A stretch of 64,000 bases of DNA, from NCBI RefSeq assembly GCF_028769735.1, contig NC_088170.1:43506585-43570584 (forward strand). The letters are read 5' to 3'. The notes under the pieces are model-generated. The model was given only the letters and a program-made list of their open reading frames with translations, was not told where the DNA came from and did no database searches. How positions within the stretch are numbered: the first letter of the stretch is position 1; each line of letters opens with the position of its first letter. Both the position numbers and the translations under genes were made by a program. The stretch comes from Zonotrichia leucophrys gambelii. Lineage: Eukaryota > Chordata > Aves > Passeriformes > Passerellidae. This document shows positions 25,922-39,445 of the stretch, one piece after another.

Positions 25922-28908
25922 CTGTACAAAAACATTATAGTCAAGCTTTAATATGAAATACACTTACACATGGCAAAAATCTTCAAAAATAAATAGTTAT
26001 TCCAATCCCTAAAATATTTTAAAATAGGAAACAAGAAAGTTGAAATCATTTCATTTGCTGTCAAATTTCTTTAAAAAGAAAAGAAACAAGAGAGGAGGAA
26101 AAAAAGATAAATCAGTGAAAGTCAGTGGACTACTACAAAACCACTATATCTTCCAGATAAGGTTTATTAAATTCACAGGTTAGAGATAACAGAAAAATTT
26201 TCTGAGACCTGTTGGGTGCTTAATGAAATCAGATACAAGAGTGGAGTGAACTAGTAATTCAATGTGATTTTCAGGCATAAAAGGTTGCAAAAATTTTTAA
26301 ATAAACTGTTAAATACTAGGTAGGGTATAAAACCTGAGCTAATTAAGGAGAAAAAATATTTTACACAAAGTTTAAGTGATCAGACCTGGTTCCATTAAAA
26401 TCCACTATTTTCTATTTGTGGGAATGCTAATAATTTATAATAGAGTCAGTCACGGTTTTATGTTCTTTTAAATCTATCTTTTCAAATGGAAATTCTCACA
26501 TTAATAACGTTTAAAAATTGATTTCTCTCCAAGAATACTATTTGGCTTTTACTATCAGAGCAGCAAACAGACAATGGCAAACATCAGTCTAGGAACAACG
26601 AGCTTTATAAATCTTGTTATCACTACGTGGCTATTTAGCTTAAATCAACTATATGTATAGAAGCACACAAAGAATCTGTATCACTCTAGCATTAAAAATT
26701 GCAACACTAAGATGGGTATCTGAAAAAGAGATACAAAAAATTCTACTACCTGAAAAAAACCATAACGATTTCTACCCCATGCCTGTTCCATCTTAGCAAA
26801 CAGGTAGGCAAAAAAAAAAGCAACCAAAATCCCAAATGAAAGAAACCCCACCTCTTACCATTAGCTCATTCTAAGTTATATAAATGGCCAGTATCAAAAC
26901 TCCTTTGTCTTCACATCTTTTGCTCTTACCTCAAACAAAATATTATCCAAATATCTCTGTATTGTAGTATGGCATAAATACACAACTCACAGAACCCTTG
27001 CAGGATTCTGTGTCATAAAGACACCACTTTTATTTGAATCCAGAAGAGAAGTGCAACACAATGTTCCAATAGGAAGCCCTGTTTTCTATAACTGCAAATT
27101 ACTGAGTTACAGCTAGTGAAGTCAGAGGTGACAAAGTTGAATGTGCAGGGGTATGAAGAGGGCACTTGGAAGAAAGGAGTAACATAATAATAGAAAATCT
27201 CACATAATCTGCTATATTTCCACAAGTTATAAAAGAAATTAACTAATATCTATTGGAATACAGAAAAAAATCTGTTTCATTTAGTTTCACTAAATTTAAT
27301 TCTGTAGGTTGAATGTTATAAATATGTATTAAATCCTGAGTGAATTTCACGGAATAAAGTAATGGTACTTGCACAGTTACACTTCAGCTGAAGAGACAGA
27401 ACAGGAACATATTTCTCAGTTGAGAATAGCAGCAGCTATTTAGGCTGCAAACTTTCAAGAAACAACCAATCTAATAAATCTCAAAAAAACCCCTAAACTG
27501 CTCCCCCAGCCACCCCCAAAAAACCAGAAGTCTCTCTTTTTTTTGTATTTTTTATCTCATCAAGAACATAGAAAAGCAAAAGGCTGTCACTTTGCTCAGC
27601 AGCTGTTCCTGTCTCACACATCCACCTTCTGCTCTATGTTGTATACAGCCTCCAAGGCTTACAATCCATACAGCTAACAAATACAAAATATTTCATACCA
27701 TAGTCAAACAGGTGGCTACGATAAGATAACATCAACAGGTATTGATTCACATGCATGAATAGGCAAAAAATAATTATAGATTAAAACAACCTTTTCAGAT
27801 TTGCAAATAGATAGTACAGTGAAAAGAGGTATTGCTATGGGAACATATACCTTTGTAAGAATTTCAGAGCTAAATTATAACTTAGAGCACTGAGAATTAT
27901 CTCCTTTAATCACTAATATATAGCATATAACTAATTTCCCAAGCCTTAATAAATTGTAGATGTTCATGTTTTGCCAAGACTACTTCTGTCACTACTTCTG
28001 AGTCAGTGAAGCACTTGGGTAACTTAACTGTTCAGTGCAATTCCAGCCAAAAGGCTGATTCCAAAAAGCTCCACTGACACAGGGCAGTTACATTATAAGC
28101 AGATTTGGGGGCTGAAGAGAAAGGTCAATGAACAGCCATGGAAGTATTTCCATTTCTGCAGCTGATGCATACCCAATTATGCTGCCTGGGAAATTACTTC
28201 CATCAAACAAAGTTTCATTTTGCATAGCCTGTATCAAGTGGATATCCACTGCCAGCACATACTTGCAAACTGATGGCAAAAAACCAATACGGCATAGGTC
28301 AGACCTGACTGAAGAAGAAAGCAGAACACTTACAGAGCTCAAGCTCACACTGCATATTAACTCAAGAGCAAGAGATTTTGCAATGCCTCCTTGCTCTCAA
28401 AGGTGTGTATTAAGTAAGGATTTGATACTAAGCTGCAGTATGCTGAGTCTAAAAACAAAATAAGTGAACTAATTATAAAGTATATCTTATGATCCAAATC
28501 AGTGTAACTTGTGCATAATCGCTTTTATCTTATTTTCCCTATTTACATCACTGAAAATACATCAGTTGCCTCTCCCCTCAAGGACAATGGCAATCAGCTG
28601 GCACAGCAGCTCTAAAAGAGATGTGTAAGAGATAAGCACTTAGAATGACACAGCACAACCAAAGCCTGGGGTTTTTTCCCACTGAATATATGGCAGGTGT
28701 GCCTGTGTCAAATGAGTGGTAACACTATCATACTCACAACAACCCAGAATTCTAAGAACAAGTCCTATTCCTATGGTAAGGAATAGGAAATAACATCATA
28801 AGGAATATGCACTTAAACAGGTGTATGCAGTATCTCCTTCCAACTGAGGAAAAAATCCAACAATGAACAATCTAAAACCAGTGTGAAGTACTCAAAAAGA
28901 AAATTCAC
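25922..28908 (-). other. PPHLN1: PPHLN1 intron 7
   Basis: AT-rich intron between exons 7 and 8. It holds an A/C-rich tract followed by a T run (about 27483-27552) and a 10-bp inverted repeat at 28763-28788. No exon, RNA gene or known mobile element was seen. Confidence 0.85.
28763..28788. repeat. Perfect 10-bp inverted repeat
   Basis: TCCTATTCCT and AGGAATAGGA flank the 6-base loop ATGGTA, about 120 bases past exon 7 on the transcript strand. Confidence 0.94.
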
Positions 28909-28988
28909 CTTTGATGAAGGTACTGCTGTGGACCCTGAAGGTGATGCATCTCTTGATGTTTTCAGTGACTGAACTGTTCTCTCTTTAC
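28909..28988 (-). CDS. PPHLN1: PPHLN1 exon 7, residues 191-217
   Basis: The exon begins GT, completing the Gly codon split from exon 6, then reads KERTVQSLKTSRDASPSGST and ends VPSSK before the donor AAAG|GTGAAT. The human protein has KERPVQSLKTSRDTSPSSGS here, so identity is clear. The acceptor is TTTCTTTCTTGTAG. An (AT)10 microsatellite sits 34-53 bases upstream of this acceptor. The segment is Ser/Thr-rich with SP and TS-type phosphorylation-like motifs and is predicted to be disordered. Confidence 0.94.
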
Positions 28989-29021
28989 CTACAAGAAAGA
29001 AATTAATGACTGAGAAATTAA

Positions 29022-29041
29022 ATATATATATATATATATAT
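29022..29041. repeat. (AT)10 microsatellite
   Basis: Ten uninterrupted AT units in PPHLN1 intron 6, 34-53 bases upstream of the exon 7 acceptor. Confidence 0.97.
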
Positions 29042-29124
29042 TCCAAATATGGTTACTGGCTTAGAAAAATTGCAGTGAAATTTTCTCACATCAGACATGA
29101 ACTTTATCACCCTCAAAAACTACC

Positions 29125-29416
29125 TGAGAGGGGGCTGTAGCAAGATGGGAATTGAACTCCTCTCCCAGGCAACTACTGACAAGAGGACATGGGCTCAAGC
29201 TGTGCCAGGGAAGGCTCAGGCTGGACACCAGGGAGAATCTTTCCACTGCAAGAGTGGCTAAGCTTGGAACAGCTGTTCAGGCAGGTGGTGGAGACACTAT
29301 CCCTGGAGGTGTTCAAGAAACAACAGAACATGGCATTTAGTGCCATGGTCTAGTTGATAGGGTGGTGTTAGGTCGAAGGTTGGACTCCATCTTTTCCAAC
29401 CTTAATGATTCTATAG
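29125..29416 (+). mobile_element. CR1 LINE 3' end (plus strand)
   Basis: It reads GAGAGGGGGCTGTAGCAAG, TCTCCCAGGCAACTA, AAGCTGTGCCAGGGAAGG, GTGGTGGAGACACTATCCCT, TTTAGTGCCATGGTCTAGTT and GGTTGGACTCCATCTTTTCC, ending AATGATTCTATAGAATC. These are the canonical last 290 bases or so of an avian CR1, including the terminal ATTCTATGATTCT-type repeat. It is 5'-truncated and inserted antisense to PPHLN1. Confidence 0.9.
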
Positions 29417-31789
29417 AATCTACATACTCCATCATCTGGTAAATACTAGTAACACTTTTTCTCTTCCCAAGGAGAGAAAAGATAGAGCTGTGTCATTTCA
29501 CACATTAAAGAAAACCCACTGTCCTTTTTTCCATCATTAACTGAAAGGGTGTATCAGTATGATTCCACAAGATGATGTGATTTCACTTTCTAATATGCCT
29601 GCAATAATAGAAACAGTTGAAATATTAGACACCAGTTAATCACTCAAGGTAGCTGGGTAGTGCATGAACTAGTTTAACAGGCCACAGTATGCTGAAAAGA
29701 CCTGCCATGGGAAACAGGAAACAGTTCTGTATTGTATCAACCACAGAGTAGATGCTCCTTGTGAGATCACTGTCTTTCTTATAGAAGTTAAAATTGGCAA
29801 AATATTAAATCAAATTCACAGTGCTAATCACAATCTGTGCAGAGTTTCACCACAGACCATTTACAGGCAGCCCACAGCAACAGAAATGGTAGCAGTGTAA
29901 ACTACCAGTTTTCAAGCTGTGGTCCACAGATTACATCTAAGAGATCTGCAAAAGCATAAAAAAGCAAACATGCTGTCAGTAGGCCTAAATTAACCAGACT
30001 ATTCACACTGACTTGGAAACAGCTGACTGATCACAAATAAGCCAAGGTAATATAAGCTTACTTTGGCTTCCATTAAATTTTTATAAATGCAATTAATAAA
30101 GAGATTAATTTAAAAAGCTATTGAAGAGTTATGAAAATTGGGATAGAAGATATTTTTGTAGAACTATAAATGTGATTGTTCATTATGGTTTTAAATATGG
30201 CTTTAATTTAATGAGTCAAAGCAACAAAGCACAGAATATCTCCTTAGTCACCACTAAGTTACACAAGTTTTGCTCCTGTGATACCTGCTTCTCAGGCCTA
30301 TAGGTGAGCCACCTCCTGCTAAACTCACAGACTACTCTGATTCTGTCTCCCACGTGCCTCCTTTGTCAGACTTGATTCTTTAAAGATTATATCAGTTGAA
30401 TGGATTTTATGTTTGCACCTGAACAGATGAAATTAACTGATACAAAAGGCAGAAAATTATTCAAAGTCAAGTAAAGTGAAAAAACACCATTTAATTAGAA
30501 GACAATAATAGGCCATTTTTTCAGAATGTGTGTGGCTATTTTGAGCCCCAAAGCCCTATCTATCTGTAAAACAAAATCCCATCCTCTCCATGCTCTCCCA
30601 TCACAGATGAATGTCTGCCCTATCCATTAGCCTTTTCCCTCCCTTTACTAAGCTTCTTCATGTCCCCACGGTTTTCTTTGTTTAAATCCTGTATTTATCC
30701 TAATGTATGAAGGGCTGTGGAACATGGGATATTCCTTCTTCAGATGACATGATTTTAAATAGCAGTATAATATTTTAGAAAGATACCATATTGCAAATTC
30801 CACATGAAATAGAATATACTTTTACATGTTGTAAATCTATTTAAATGTACTAGTGACATATATGAGATGTCACACTTGATGTCCCTTTTAAATATTCAAT
30901 ACATGAGCTTACCTAAGGCAAATCACATTCAAAAATTATTCTAAAAGTATTATTTAAACAATTTATACCGTGCAAATAGATATTTTAATTCAGTCATCTA
31001 GAGGGCCATTGTAGTAGTTCTCCTTTCCAGGGAAAGGAAAAAAGAAATAGTCCAGTGTAAAACTCAGCTGGTCTCTTAAAACTTATGAAAAGGTGATTGG
31101 GAAAGGTATTTAACCATGCAAACAGGAGAAAAATGTCGAAAACTACAGACCTGGATGTAAGCTCCTCTCTTGATCGACACCTTTTCTGGTTTGTGAATGT
31201 ATCTGCTTCTATATCACTACCTCCACTATTGTCTGAGCAATTCTAACCATACAGTATATACATATATGATCAAAGCTCAAAATTAAAAAAAAAAAAAGAA
31301 ACATTCCAAAATTTTGAATGGTTTCCTCACAACACTGTTTTCCTGTCACTACTAATTATAAGCTGCACACCTACAAGACTTCTAGAAAAGTAGTTAACTA
31401 TCTTATTCTTTTTCTTCCTCCCCTACACTTAGAGGAATTTATGTTCACTAAGTATTGCTACAAAATGTTGAAAGCACTGTAATGGCCAAATAGAAAGACC
31501 ATCTCTACTCTGTGAGGAGTGAAATTATTCCTCAATATTTAAACAATGCTAACAAAACTACAAAGATTTTTTTGACAAGAAGCGCTACATAATGGTTCAG
31601 TGTCACTCTGGAAACACAATGTGTCTTCTCAGTGAGTGAAAAAGAAATCTAATTAATTTGTAAAAAGCTGCCAAAATGAACAGTAGGTTTGCACAGTTCA
31701 CTCAAAGGCCTTTGCAGAATGGGAAAACAAATTGGATTAATTTACATAAGCTGTACAGAGTGGCTAAGATTGTAGTATACTAAAAAAAG

Positions 31790-31799
31790 CCCCCCCCCC
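31790..31799. repeat. C10 homopolymer
   Basis: Ten C after an A7-G context. It is an isolated length-unstable run in intron 6. Confidence 0.9.
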
Positions 31800-32436
31800 A
31801 ATAATTTAAATATGAAACCTCAAATATTTTCAAAACAGATGATTCATCAGACTTCTGGGAAACATTAAGAGCCAAGCTTTCAAAAAGTCAGAATAGACTC
31901 AACTGAGATGCTTCACATTTCTTCAAGGAGAGCAAGATCTGAAAGGTTTTGACATTGAAATGCAATAGCTAAAAAATAGTCAGTTTCAAAAGTCTAATAA
32001 TTTAATAATTGGAGAGAATGAAGTAAGTAGAAGTATGTACTTTCACTTCTTTTTTTTAATCCCTGTTTTATTCTGGTTGCAGGAAGAAATGTCTTCACCT
32101 GCTGTAGATGAAGCAAAGTTTCTTGTCAGGAAATCCAATGAAGCACATGAAGAAATAACAAGAGCTGATGCTAAAAATAATATAAAATACTAGAAAAAGC
32201 TGTGCAGCTGAAACTCCTACAGCCAGTCTAGACCTGATACCAAAATAACACCTACAATCTCCCACATGAAATACATAAGGGAACAGAGAGTACAATGAAA
32301 CAACCAGAGCAGACAGCACATAGTACAAAATGTCAGCCTTTCCCATTTTAAAAAGAGCATGTAAGGAAGAAAGGCTTATACAGTGAGTTGCAGTTTCACC
32401 TCACTAACAAGTTTCCCATCATTAATCCAGCATTAC

Positions 32437-32687
32437 CTTGCTGAGAAGAGACATTTCTTTTATGTAAAGATGACATATTTCTGCTGTGCTGGTGGAAAGG
32501 ATAGGCTTTGCTTCTTTCAGGAGAGTAGCTCCTGCTGCTGACACTGGAGCCGGATCTGCTGTGCGGAGAATCCCTTCGGCTCCCCGGCGATTCCCTGAAG
32601 AAAGGAGAGTCCCTCTTGTGAGGGGATCGATCTCTCCCATAATGAGAAGAATAGAAGCTTCTTCTTCTGAAGCCATCTCTGACGTCC
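32437..32687 (-). CDS. PPHLN1: PPHLN1 exon 6, Ser/Arg-rich domain, residues 107-191
   Basis: This is the largest coding exon. It starts by completing Arg (AG+G) and reads DVRDGFRRRSFYSSHYGRDR, followed by RESPGSRRDSPHSRSGSS and SRSYSPERSK. That is the RS-like low-complexity segment that drives periphilin self-association. The acceptor is TTGTCTTCCCAG and the donor CAAG|GTAATG, leaving one base (G) completed by GT of exon 7 to give Gly. The last 18 residues before KERTVQ (from HSRNMS to QQG) differ from the roughly 24-residue human stretch, so this is the fastest-changing part of the visible protein. If the intron were retained, the frame would stop after 13 more codons. Confidence 0.95.
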
Positions 32688-34680
32688 CTGGGAAGACAAC
32701 AGAAAATTACAAGTAACTTGCTTGCCTTTACAAAGTTTATGGAACAGTACAATGGCAATGGTTCATGCCTGCTAAATACAAATAGGTTAACTGTCAAACA
32801 CATCCAAAATCCTCAGTGTTTTTATGAGTACTAGGCAATGGATGAAAAACAAGTAAAAAAAGAAAAAGGTAATTCTTTCATTGAGATGCTTCATTGCTAG
32901 AAGCTAATTCCTTTCTATTTCTTGACAATACAGCTAAAACATCAGAAAAAGACATTGAAGAAATGAGACTCACAATTTTGTTCGGATTCGGTACACTTAC
33001 CCTGGAAACTAAGCCTTAATTTACAATAGATAAAAGTGCTTATGAAAATATTGTTTACATTATTTGGCATTTTTCATCTATGTTTTTCTCTTATTTTCAA
33101 GGGCCTATATTCCCCATTTGATTTCACACACCTTGCTACACAAAATATCGCTGACAGATTTCAGATATATCCAGCAGAGATAAAAAGAAATCTGCAGAAT
33201 ATCTATTCTCTCACCTATGAATCCATCCAAGGTGAACTCTCGAATGAAAATATGAGGACATATATCCCCTAAATATGTTTCTCACAACACACAATATTAA
33301 TTTTGAACTTTAATGTAAAAAGTCACACACCCAACTGGTTCAAAACCATAATTTAATAAACACCAAAACTTTCAACTAAATTTAAAGATTGTTACTCCAG
33401 ACCACAGCACAAATGTGTCAGTTATTTGTAAATTACATTAATGTACATGTATGTGTAAAGGCTAAAAAAACCCCTAGTATCATTTCAAACTTGTCCTAAA
33501 GAATCACAGAGCTAAAAGACATACAAGCCAACTGAATCTAGAATTGTCACTTTTGCCTTGGTCAGAAGATGCACTGGTAAGAGCAGCAAGTACTTCTCAG
33601 CTTCTCCATCAAAATCTCCAAGATTTCAGAGCATTTCTAGTAATTCAGAATCTATCTTATCTCCTATTTCACATCAGAGTCCAGGCTTGTAAACAGAGAA
33701 ATGTCTCAAAGATCTGGTGGTCTCACTGAGCACAACATAGCTACAGCTAGTTTTGAGTTGGTGGAGAAGAAAAGATGTACAATTCCTACAGCAAGGCACA
33801 GGCCCATGTTTGTGACAGATGACAAAGGATTTCCATGTGCCAAAGGTGTCTTGGGCTATGGAAGCCTCAGAGGCAGCGCCACAAAACAAACCCCAGTGAC
33901 ACTGCTGTGCTTTACACAGTGCAGGTTTACTTTTTGCACGGAAAGCAAACTTCATTATATGTATGAACATTTTATGCAGCCACAGACATGAAGTGTAAAT
34001 TCAGGCTTGAGGAACACTAGATTAACCCTGCACTGAGCTACCTTTTCTAGCTAAGTGGGGCATTATTTATTTATTTATTAAAGAACATATTGATCAAATA
34101 TTTATCAGGAATGACCTAGGCACAGCCCACCTCTTCTTGCATTTCCTTCTTAATCGCTCACTTGAAATAATTATATCTATTTTTAAAGCACAAGCTTTCT
34201 GGCAGACCAGTACACCACTTATGTGTAAAACACACTTTTATGACCATGTTATTAAACCCTTGTATACAGAGCAGTTTATTATGGTAATGTTTACAGTGCC
34301 CCAGCTATTGCACATGTATAATAAATGCTCTAATATCCATGTAAGAATTTTCAAAAACTTAATTGAAACACACTTTTAAACAGGAAAATATTTGAAAGCC
34401 ACATTCTACAATAATATTATGCACCCCAAAATAGAATCTCACTTTCAATTTTTGAATATTTATTTCACCACTGCATGTCAATTCTTAACTAGACCATATC
34501 TCATACAGAACATTCATGCCACTAACTATATTAAGTCTGTTTGGGACAGCATAGCAGCAGCATAGCATTTCTGATGTTTTCCATTAATATAACACACTGA
34601 ACAGAACAAAGTAAGCATTGTTTTACAGTTATTTTTTTCCTTAAATACTTAAGCTAACATACACCTGCAATTTGGTAACG

Positions 34681-34718
34681 AAGGCCCCAATTCAGCAAAG
34701 CAGTTAAGCACATGCTTC
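34681..34718 (+). repeat. Possible ancient MITE-like remnant
   Basis: The stretch GGCCCCAATTCAGCAAAGCA, followed by TTAAGCACATGCTT, resembles the end of a palindromic amniote repeat common in turtle and crocodile genomes. Only one arm is recognisable here. This rests on memory of the consensus and is tentative. Confidence 0.35.
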
Positions 34719-37187
34719 AGATTCCAACACATACTCAAAGGGTTTATTGAGCAGGGACAATATTTAATAGAGATGCAAAATATACTTTAAAATAGATCTA
34801 CTGCCCTTAACAACAAATACAGAATTAATCCCTTTTATATAGCATCCCTCAAGTCTTTGTATTTTGTGTTCATGATTCACACTTAATCCTAAAAGCACAG
34901 TTTTGTTCTCTCAGCAGTGTTGCAACAGGAAGCAACATCTTTGTTAACACAGATGAAACTTGACCATGAAGTTCTCACTAAAGCTGGCAGTCTGGAGGAG
35001 CTTCTGAAATGCTACAAGAACAGCCATATTGTGATATACCATTCCCCAAGGGCAGCTGGGGGAAGAGCTCCAGCCTGACAGCTACTTCAGTTCACCATCA
35101 GTTCCAGTTTTCTCAAGGACAAAACACAAGTACAGAACAGACAAAGGTATGACTTTCTGCACAGCAGAAAATCAAGGGAATACAACACTGAGGAGATTTT
35201 CAGTTGCCCACAGACCAGAAACTGAACAGTGGTATAGCTTAAGCTCTGTGAAACAAAGATTAACAAACCAGTGTGTCAGGTTTATCTCTTAAGAGTACTC
35301 AGAAGTAAAATTAAATCACTTCCTGAATGTGAAATGCCCAGGAATAGAGAGGTACTTGGGTACGTGAAGCACATCACATACAATAAAGGAAAAGGTTTTA
35401 CTGTAAGAGCACTCTTAGAACATTCTCACTGAATTTGTGTTACTGGGCAACAGCCTACAATACTTCATGCTCACTATTCTCTGGGACTTCTATATCCCAT
35501 TACATTCAACTTTTCAATTAGAACATTAATCTACATTGTGGTCCAGCTATAGTGACCATAACTCTCATTTTTGACACTGAGCTGAACACTGGCAACAAAA
35601 CAGCATATTGTGTGGAACAGAAACAGGAGGGTCTTCCAGTAATTCACAGGTGAGTGCTGCCTATAACCTAGATTAAAAAGTCAGAGATGATTTTGTGATC
35701 CCTTCCATCCGAGAAAATTACTGCTATTGTCAAAGGGATTAAACACTCCATTTACAGGCTTGTGCTTAATTACTAACCTTGCCTAGAAATAACTCTCACA
35801 CCTTTATATCTTTAACTTATAAATAAATTGAAGAAGCTATAAATAGCTTATGCAACACCAGACTTCAGTGCAAAGAGATAAAACAGTCAAGATCTGAACT
35901 GAATCCTTAACTGAAAATACTTTTTCTGCCTCATAACACAGATGCAAGGGGGAGGGAGAGAAAAAGTTAAACTAAAATTCCTTTTGCCTGCCTTTTCAGG
36001 ACATTGCAAGAACTACCAACATGAATCAGATGATGCAGAAAATATTTAATAAAATATACAACTCCCCCAGCCTCTAAAAGAAGAGGCAAGAACACCTCCA
36101 CTTATAGCATCTTCAAAGTAAACGTAGGCGGTGCAAGATTCCAGCCACCCCTCTCCCAGAACTAATTCCATTTCTTTCTAAAGTACACAGTACACGGTTG
36201 TGCAACAAACCAACAACTTACTCAGGCTCTGCTTTGAAGATGTGCTATAATCTCTTGTTATTGCCCAAAGATCCTTATGCAGATTCATCCTAAGCTAAAA
36301 CAATACAGTGAATTACATCATCATAGATAGAAGGAATTGCACCTGGTTTCAATGGCTTTCATTTGAATATTTGAAATGACAATAAGATTCCTTATTGACA
36401 AGTGGTTTTCAACATTTCATGACTAAGCAGGTAACTAGAGCACTTGTGATATCTGCATTTTGCTTCAAATGAAATTAACATAATTAGGACCTGCCAGTGT
36501 AATCTTATGAACAGCTTTCTGCATGAAGGCAAAAGGAAACGGGCATTGTGAAACACTGTTTCAAGCAGAAAAGGATACCCAGAAATACCAAATGTACCAA
36601 AAAAAATGAAAATATATAGATGTTTCATGATTTTTATGCTGCATGCAATACTTCTGAAGTTATCATAAGCAAACAGCAAATCTTTGTCAACCTCAGTCAG
36701 TATGAAAGCTACGCAACTCCTCTCTCCCTGCCACCACCTCAGGATCTCATGACAGGTCAGAGGATAAAAAAATAAGACAATCTGAATATTATAGCAACAT
36801 TAGAGAGAAGGGCTTCTTTGTCCTTTAGTTGAATAGTAAAGCTATGTACTTCAATGGCACTGGAAATCCTACTAGATTGCTCTTTCTTCTTAGTGCCCTC
36901 CTCCTTTTTACTGCCATTGATAATGTACTATTGGACCTGCTGCAACACCAGCCTACATAATAAAAGTATATTTAAGCTAAAACCTTCTATTATCTGACAG
37001 GGAGAAATGATGGTCAATCACAGATAAGGACAGAGAAGCAGAGAATCCAGAAAAACACAGATTTAAGTACCAAAGAAATATGAGCAAACAGCTTTAGGCA
37101 ATTCAAGAATAAAAACAAAATGTGCTACTTAGACAAATTAAGATCAAATTAGACAAAATAACTGCATTCAAATGCATATGACCTTGG

Positions 37188-37193
<6 letters not shown>

Positions 37194-37216
<23 letters not shown>
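37194..37216. repeat. T23 homopolymer
   Basis: Twenty-three uninterrupted T. On the minus strand it would be an A tail following CTTGTTTGT, so it could mark an old retrocopy on that strand. No source gene is recognised in 37217-37380. Confidence 0.9.
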
Positions 37217-37219
<3 letters not shown>

Positions 37220-38060
37220 AACAAGGGCTTAATAAGAACCCCCCCTATTTCCCTAAAATGGAAAACAAAACATAGATCTTGCATTCCAGAGGGAGTATTT
37301 GCTCAAAGTGATGGACCAAATTACAATTTGGAAACAGCTACAACATTTACAACTGCCCTGTGAGCAGCCTATCACCCCAGAAGAATAAAGAAATTCAGAC
37401 AACTAGCTCAGGGACCTAGCTCATAAACCTCTCCCATTTTATGACTCTATGCAGTAGCAACTAAACTAATTCCTAAGCAAACTTAATTCAAAATGGAAAC
37501 AACTGAAATCTTCTATCTCAATATAAGCTTAAAAACTGGAAAATTGCTAGGAAGTGTAATATGGTACTTTCCATACTTTTTTTTTCCTAATGCTCTAATA
37601 GATCAGAGAAACTGGTCAATGTTTTAGCTTCTAGACAAAGTTCTAATGGACAAAGATTTCTAAGTGGGTACTTGCACTTTTACTGTTGTCCTGCCTCAGG
37701 CAGAAACCAGCACACAGAAAAGAGTTTTAAAACATTTCCCTGAGGTACTAAAGCACACTGGTATCCCTCAGAAGTGTCTTTTCTTTGAGGGCTTTGAATC
37801 TATTTCACACTTAGTATGTGCAAGCAATTTAATGTAGACAAGCATTTGTCTTACATACACACTAAGCCCCAGAGAGAAATATTTTTGCACTTTATTTTAG
37901 GGACATAAGTGAATTTTATGTTCAGCAAGCTATTACTTTTTCCCCAAAAGCTATCTTTAAAATCCTTTCATAGAAGAGCCCAGAAACCATGAAATAGCTG
38001 CTGGAAGAGCACTTAAGCTTTTCATCAGTGTGCTGAGGAATGCCATTAGTTCACTGGCAA

Positions 38061-38087
38061 AAGAACACAACAAGTAGTTGTGTTCTT
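38061..38087. repeat. Perfect 11-bp inverted repeat
   Basis: AAGAACACAAC and GTTGTGTTCTT flank the 5-base loop AAGTA. Confidence 0.95.
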
Positions 38088-39445
38088 CAAGGACATGCTG
38101 ATTGGATCAACTCTTGGGGTTGAGTTTCTAACACTATCAATAAAAAGCTGCAAAAGGAAGAGCAAGTTGTGGAACAGGTTTGTAAGCAGTAACACCTTAT
38201 GTCAGTGATACTGATAGACAATACCCTTACTATATTTACTTTTTTCCTACTTTCAAATCCCTCTAATGTGATCTATAAATCAGAAAAATATTAAATTTTT
38301 CTCTAAATGGGAAAAATGCTTCACAGATTTCTTTGTTTTTATTCTTAAACAAAGCGAGATTTGAAGCAATTAGGTCAAATAGATTTCACTTGTTTATATG
38401 CCTCAACGTGTTGTTTGTAATAGTGGTATGGATTTCTGCACAACAAATTTCAGTAAAGTTAGCACACTACTGCCCCTGCTTCTGGATTTCTCAATATAAA
38501 TGACATTATACATACATGAAGAAAAAACCCATTGCACATAATGGAATTTTTCTTCATGTGATCTCATTTCTTCCTGTCAGGTATAGAGTTTGTTCAAAAT
38601 CAGAAAGTTAAGAGAGACATTTCCTCTTATAAATTATTCAGCCATGTGGCTTTATCTTTTTTATTTTCCAGTTTGCTTTTTCCCTTCACTTTCATTACAA
38701 TTTACAGTCTCTATAATAAACATCAATATTTCTTGCCTCTTTTTGTAGGCCATTTCCTACATATTATAAATATCACTTGTTTGAACATCTTTAACATATA
38801 GGCAAGCTATGCTGCTTAGGTAAATTCTTTAATAAAAATCCTTTTGCAACTCTTGCATGCCTTCAGTTATTTCAGTGATTTAATATCAGTTAACTTTGGA
38901 GCTCTATGACAGCTCTACTGATTGAAACTGGTGCTGCTGCAATCCCAAACTCTGCAACCTTCCTTGGACCCCTATTTCCATTCTGTGCCTAAGCTGACAT
39001 TGATATTTTCTCTCAGACAACAAACATACTTTTACTGTAGGAAAATCAGTCTCTTTATTGCATTTGTGACTTATCATTACTTACAATAAATAAAACAGGT
39101 TCCTTGACAGAATTCTAGAGCAGTTGAAGTTAGACTCAATAAGCCTCAAAGAAGTAATACTCCTTTTTTTATTCTAAAAATAAGAGACATAGATATCTAG
39201 CAACACTGTAATTAATGTAAATTCATTGATAAGTTTTAAAACAGAATGCTGTCTAACAGACACAAGTTTTAGTAAGTATTAATTAATAGTAGCTGAAAAA
39301 AGATTTTAAAGAAGGTAATTGCTTCACACTTCAGTCTCCTCTGTAATCTTTCACCTTACTTAGATAATCCTTGAACAAAATGTTCAAAAACTGCCTCTAA
39401 CAAGATAAAAACTGTAGAATGCATACTGAGTTGAGTAACATGAAT

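Larger units (their letters stand above)
28989..32436 (-). other. PPHLN1: PPHLN1 intron 6
   Basis: Intron between exons 6 and 7. It contains (AT)10 just upstream of the exon 7 acceptor, a plus-strand CR1 3' end (29125-29416), an A run near 31277 and a C10 run (31790-31799). An 83-codon hydrophobic frame (32346 down to 32095) is best explained by the T-rich intron. Confidence 0.85.

Noticed and set aside
32095..32346. 83-codon hydrophobic frame on the minus strand just after exon 6, and on the opposite strand a pyrimidine tract plus AG followed by an ORF starting EEMSSPAVDEAKF
   Set aside because: The hydrophobic residues follow from T-rich intron sequence. The plus-strand frame has an acceptor-like start but no donor and stops at TAG. 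Neither resembles a known protein.
33701..33991. Overlapping 96-98-codon frames on both strands, considered as a processed pseudogene
   Set aside because: No parent protein was recognised, and there is no A tail or flanking duplication.
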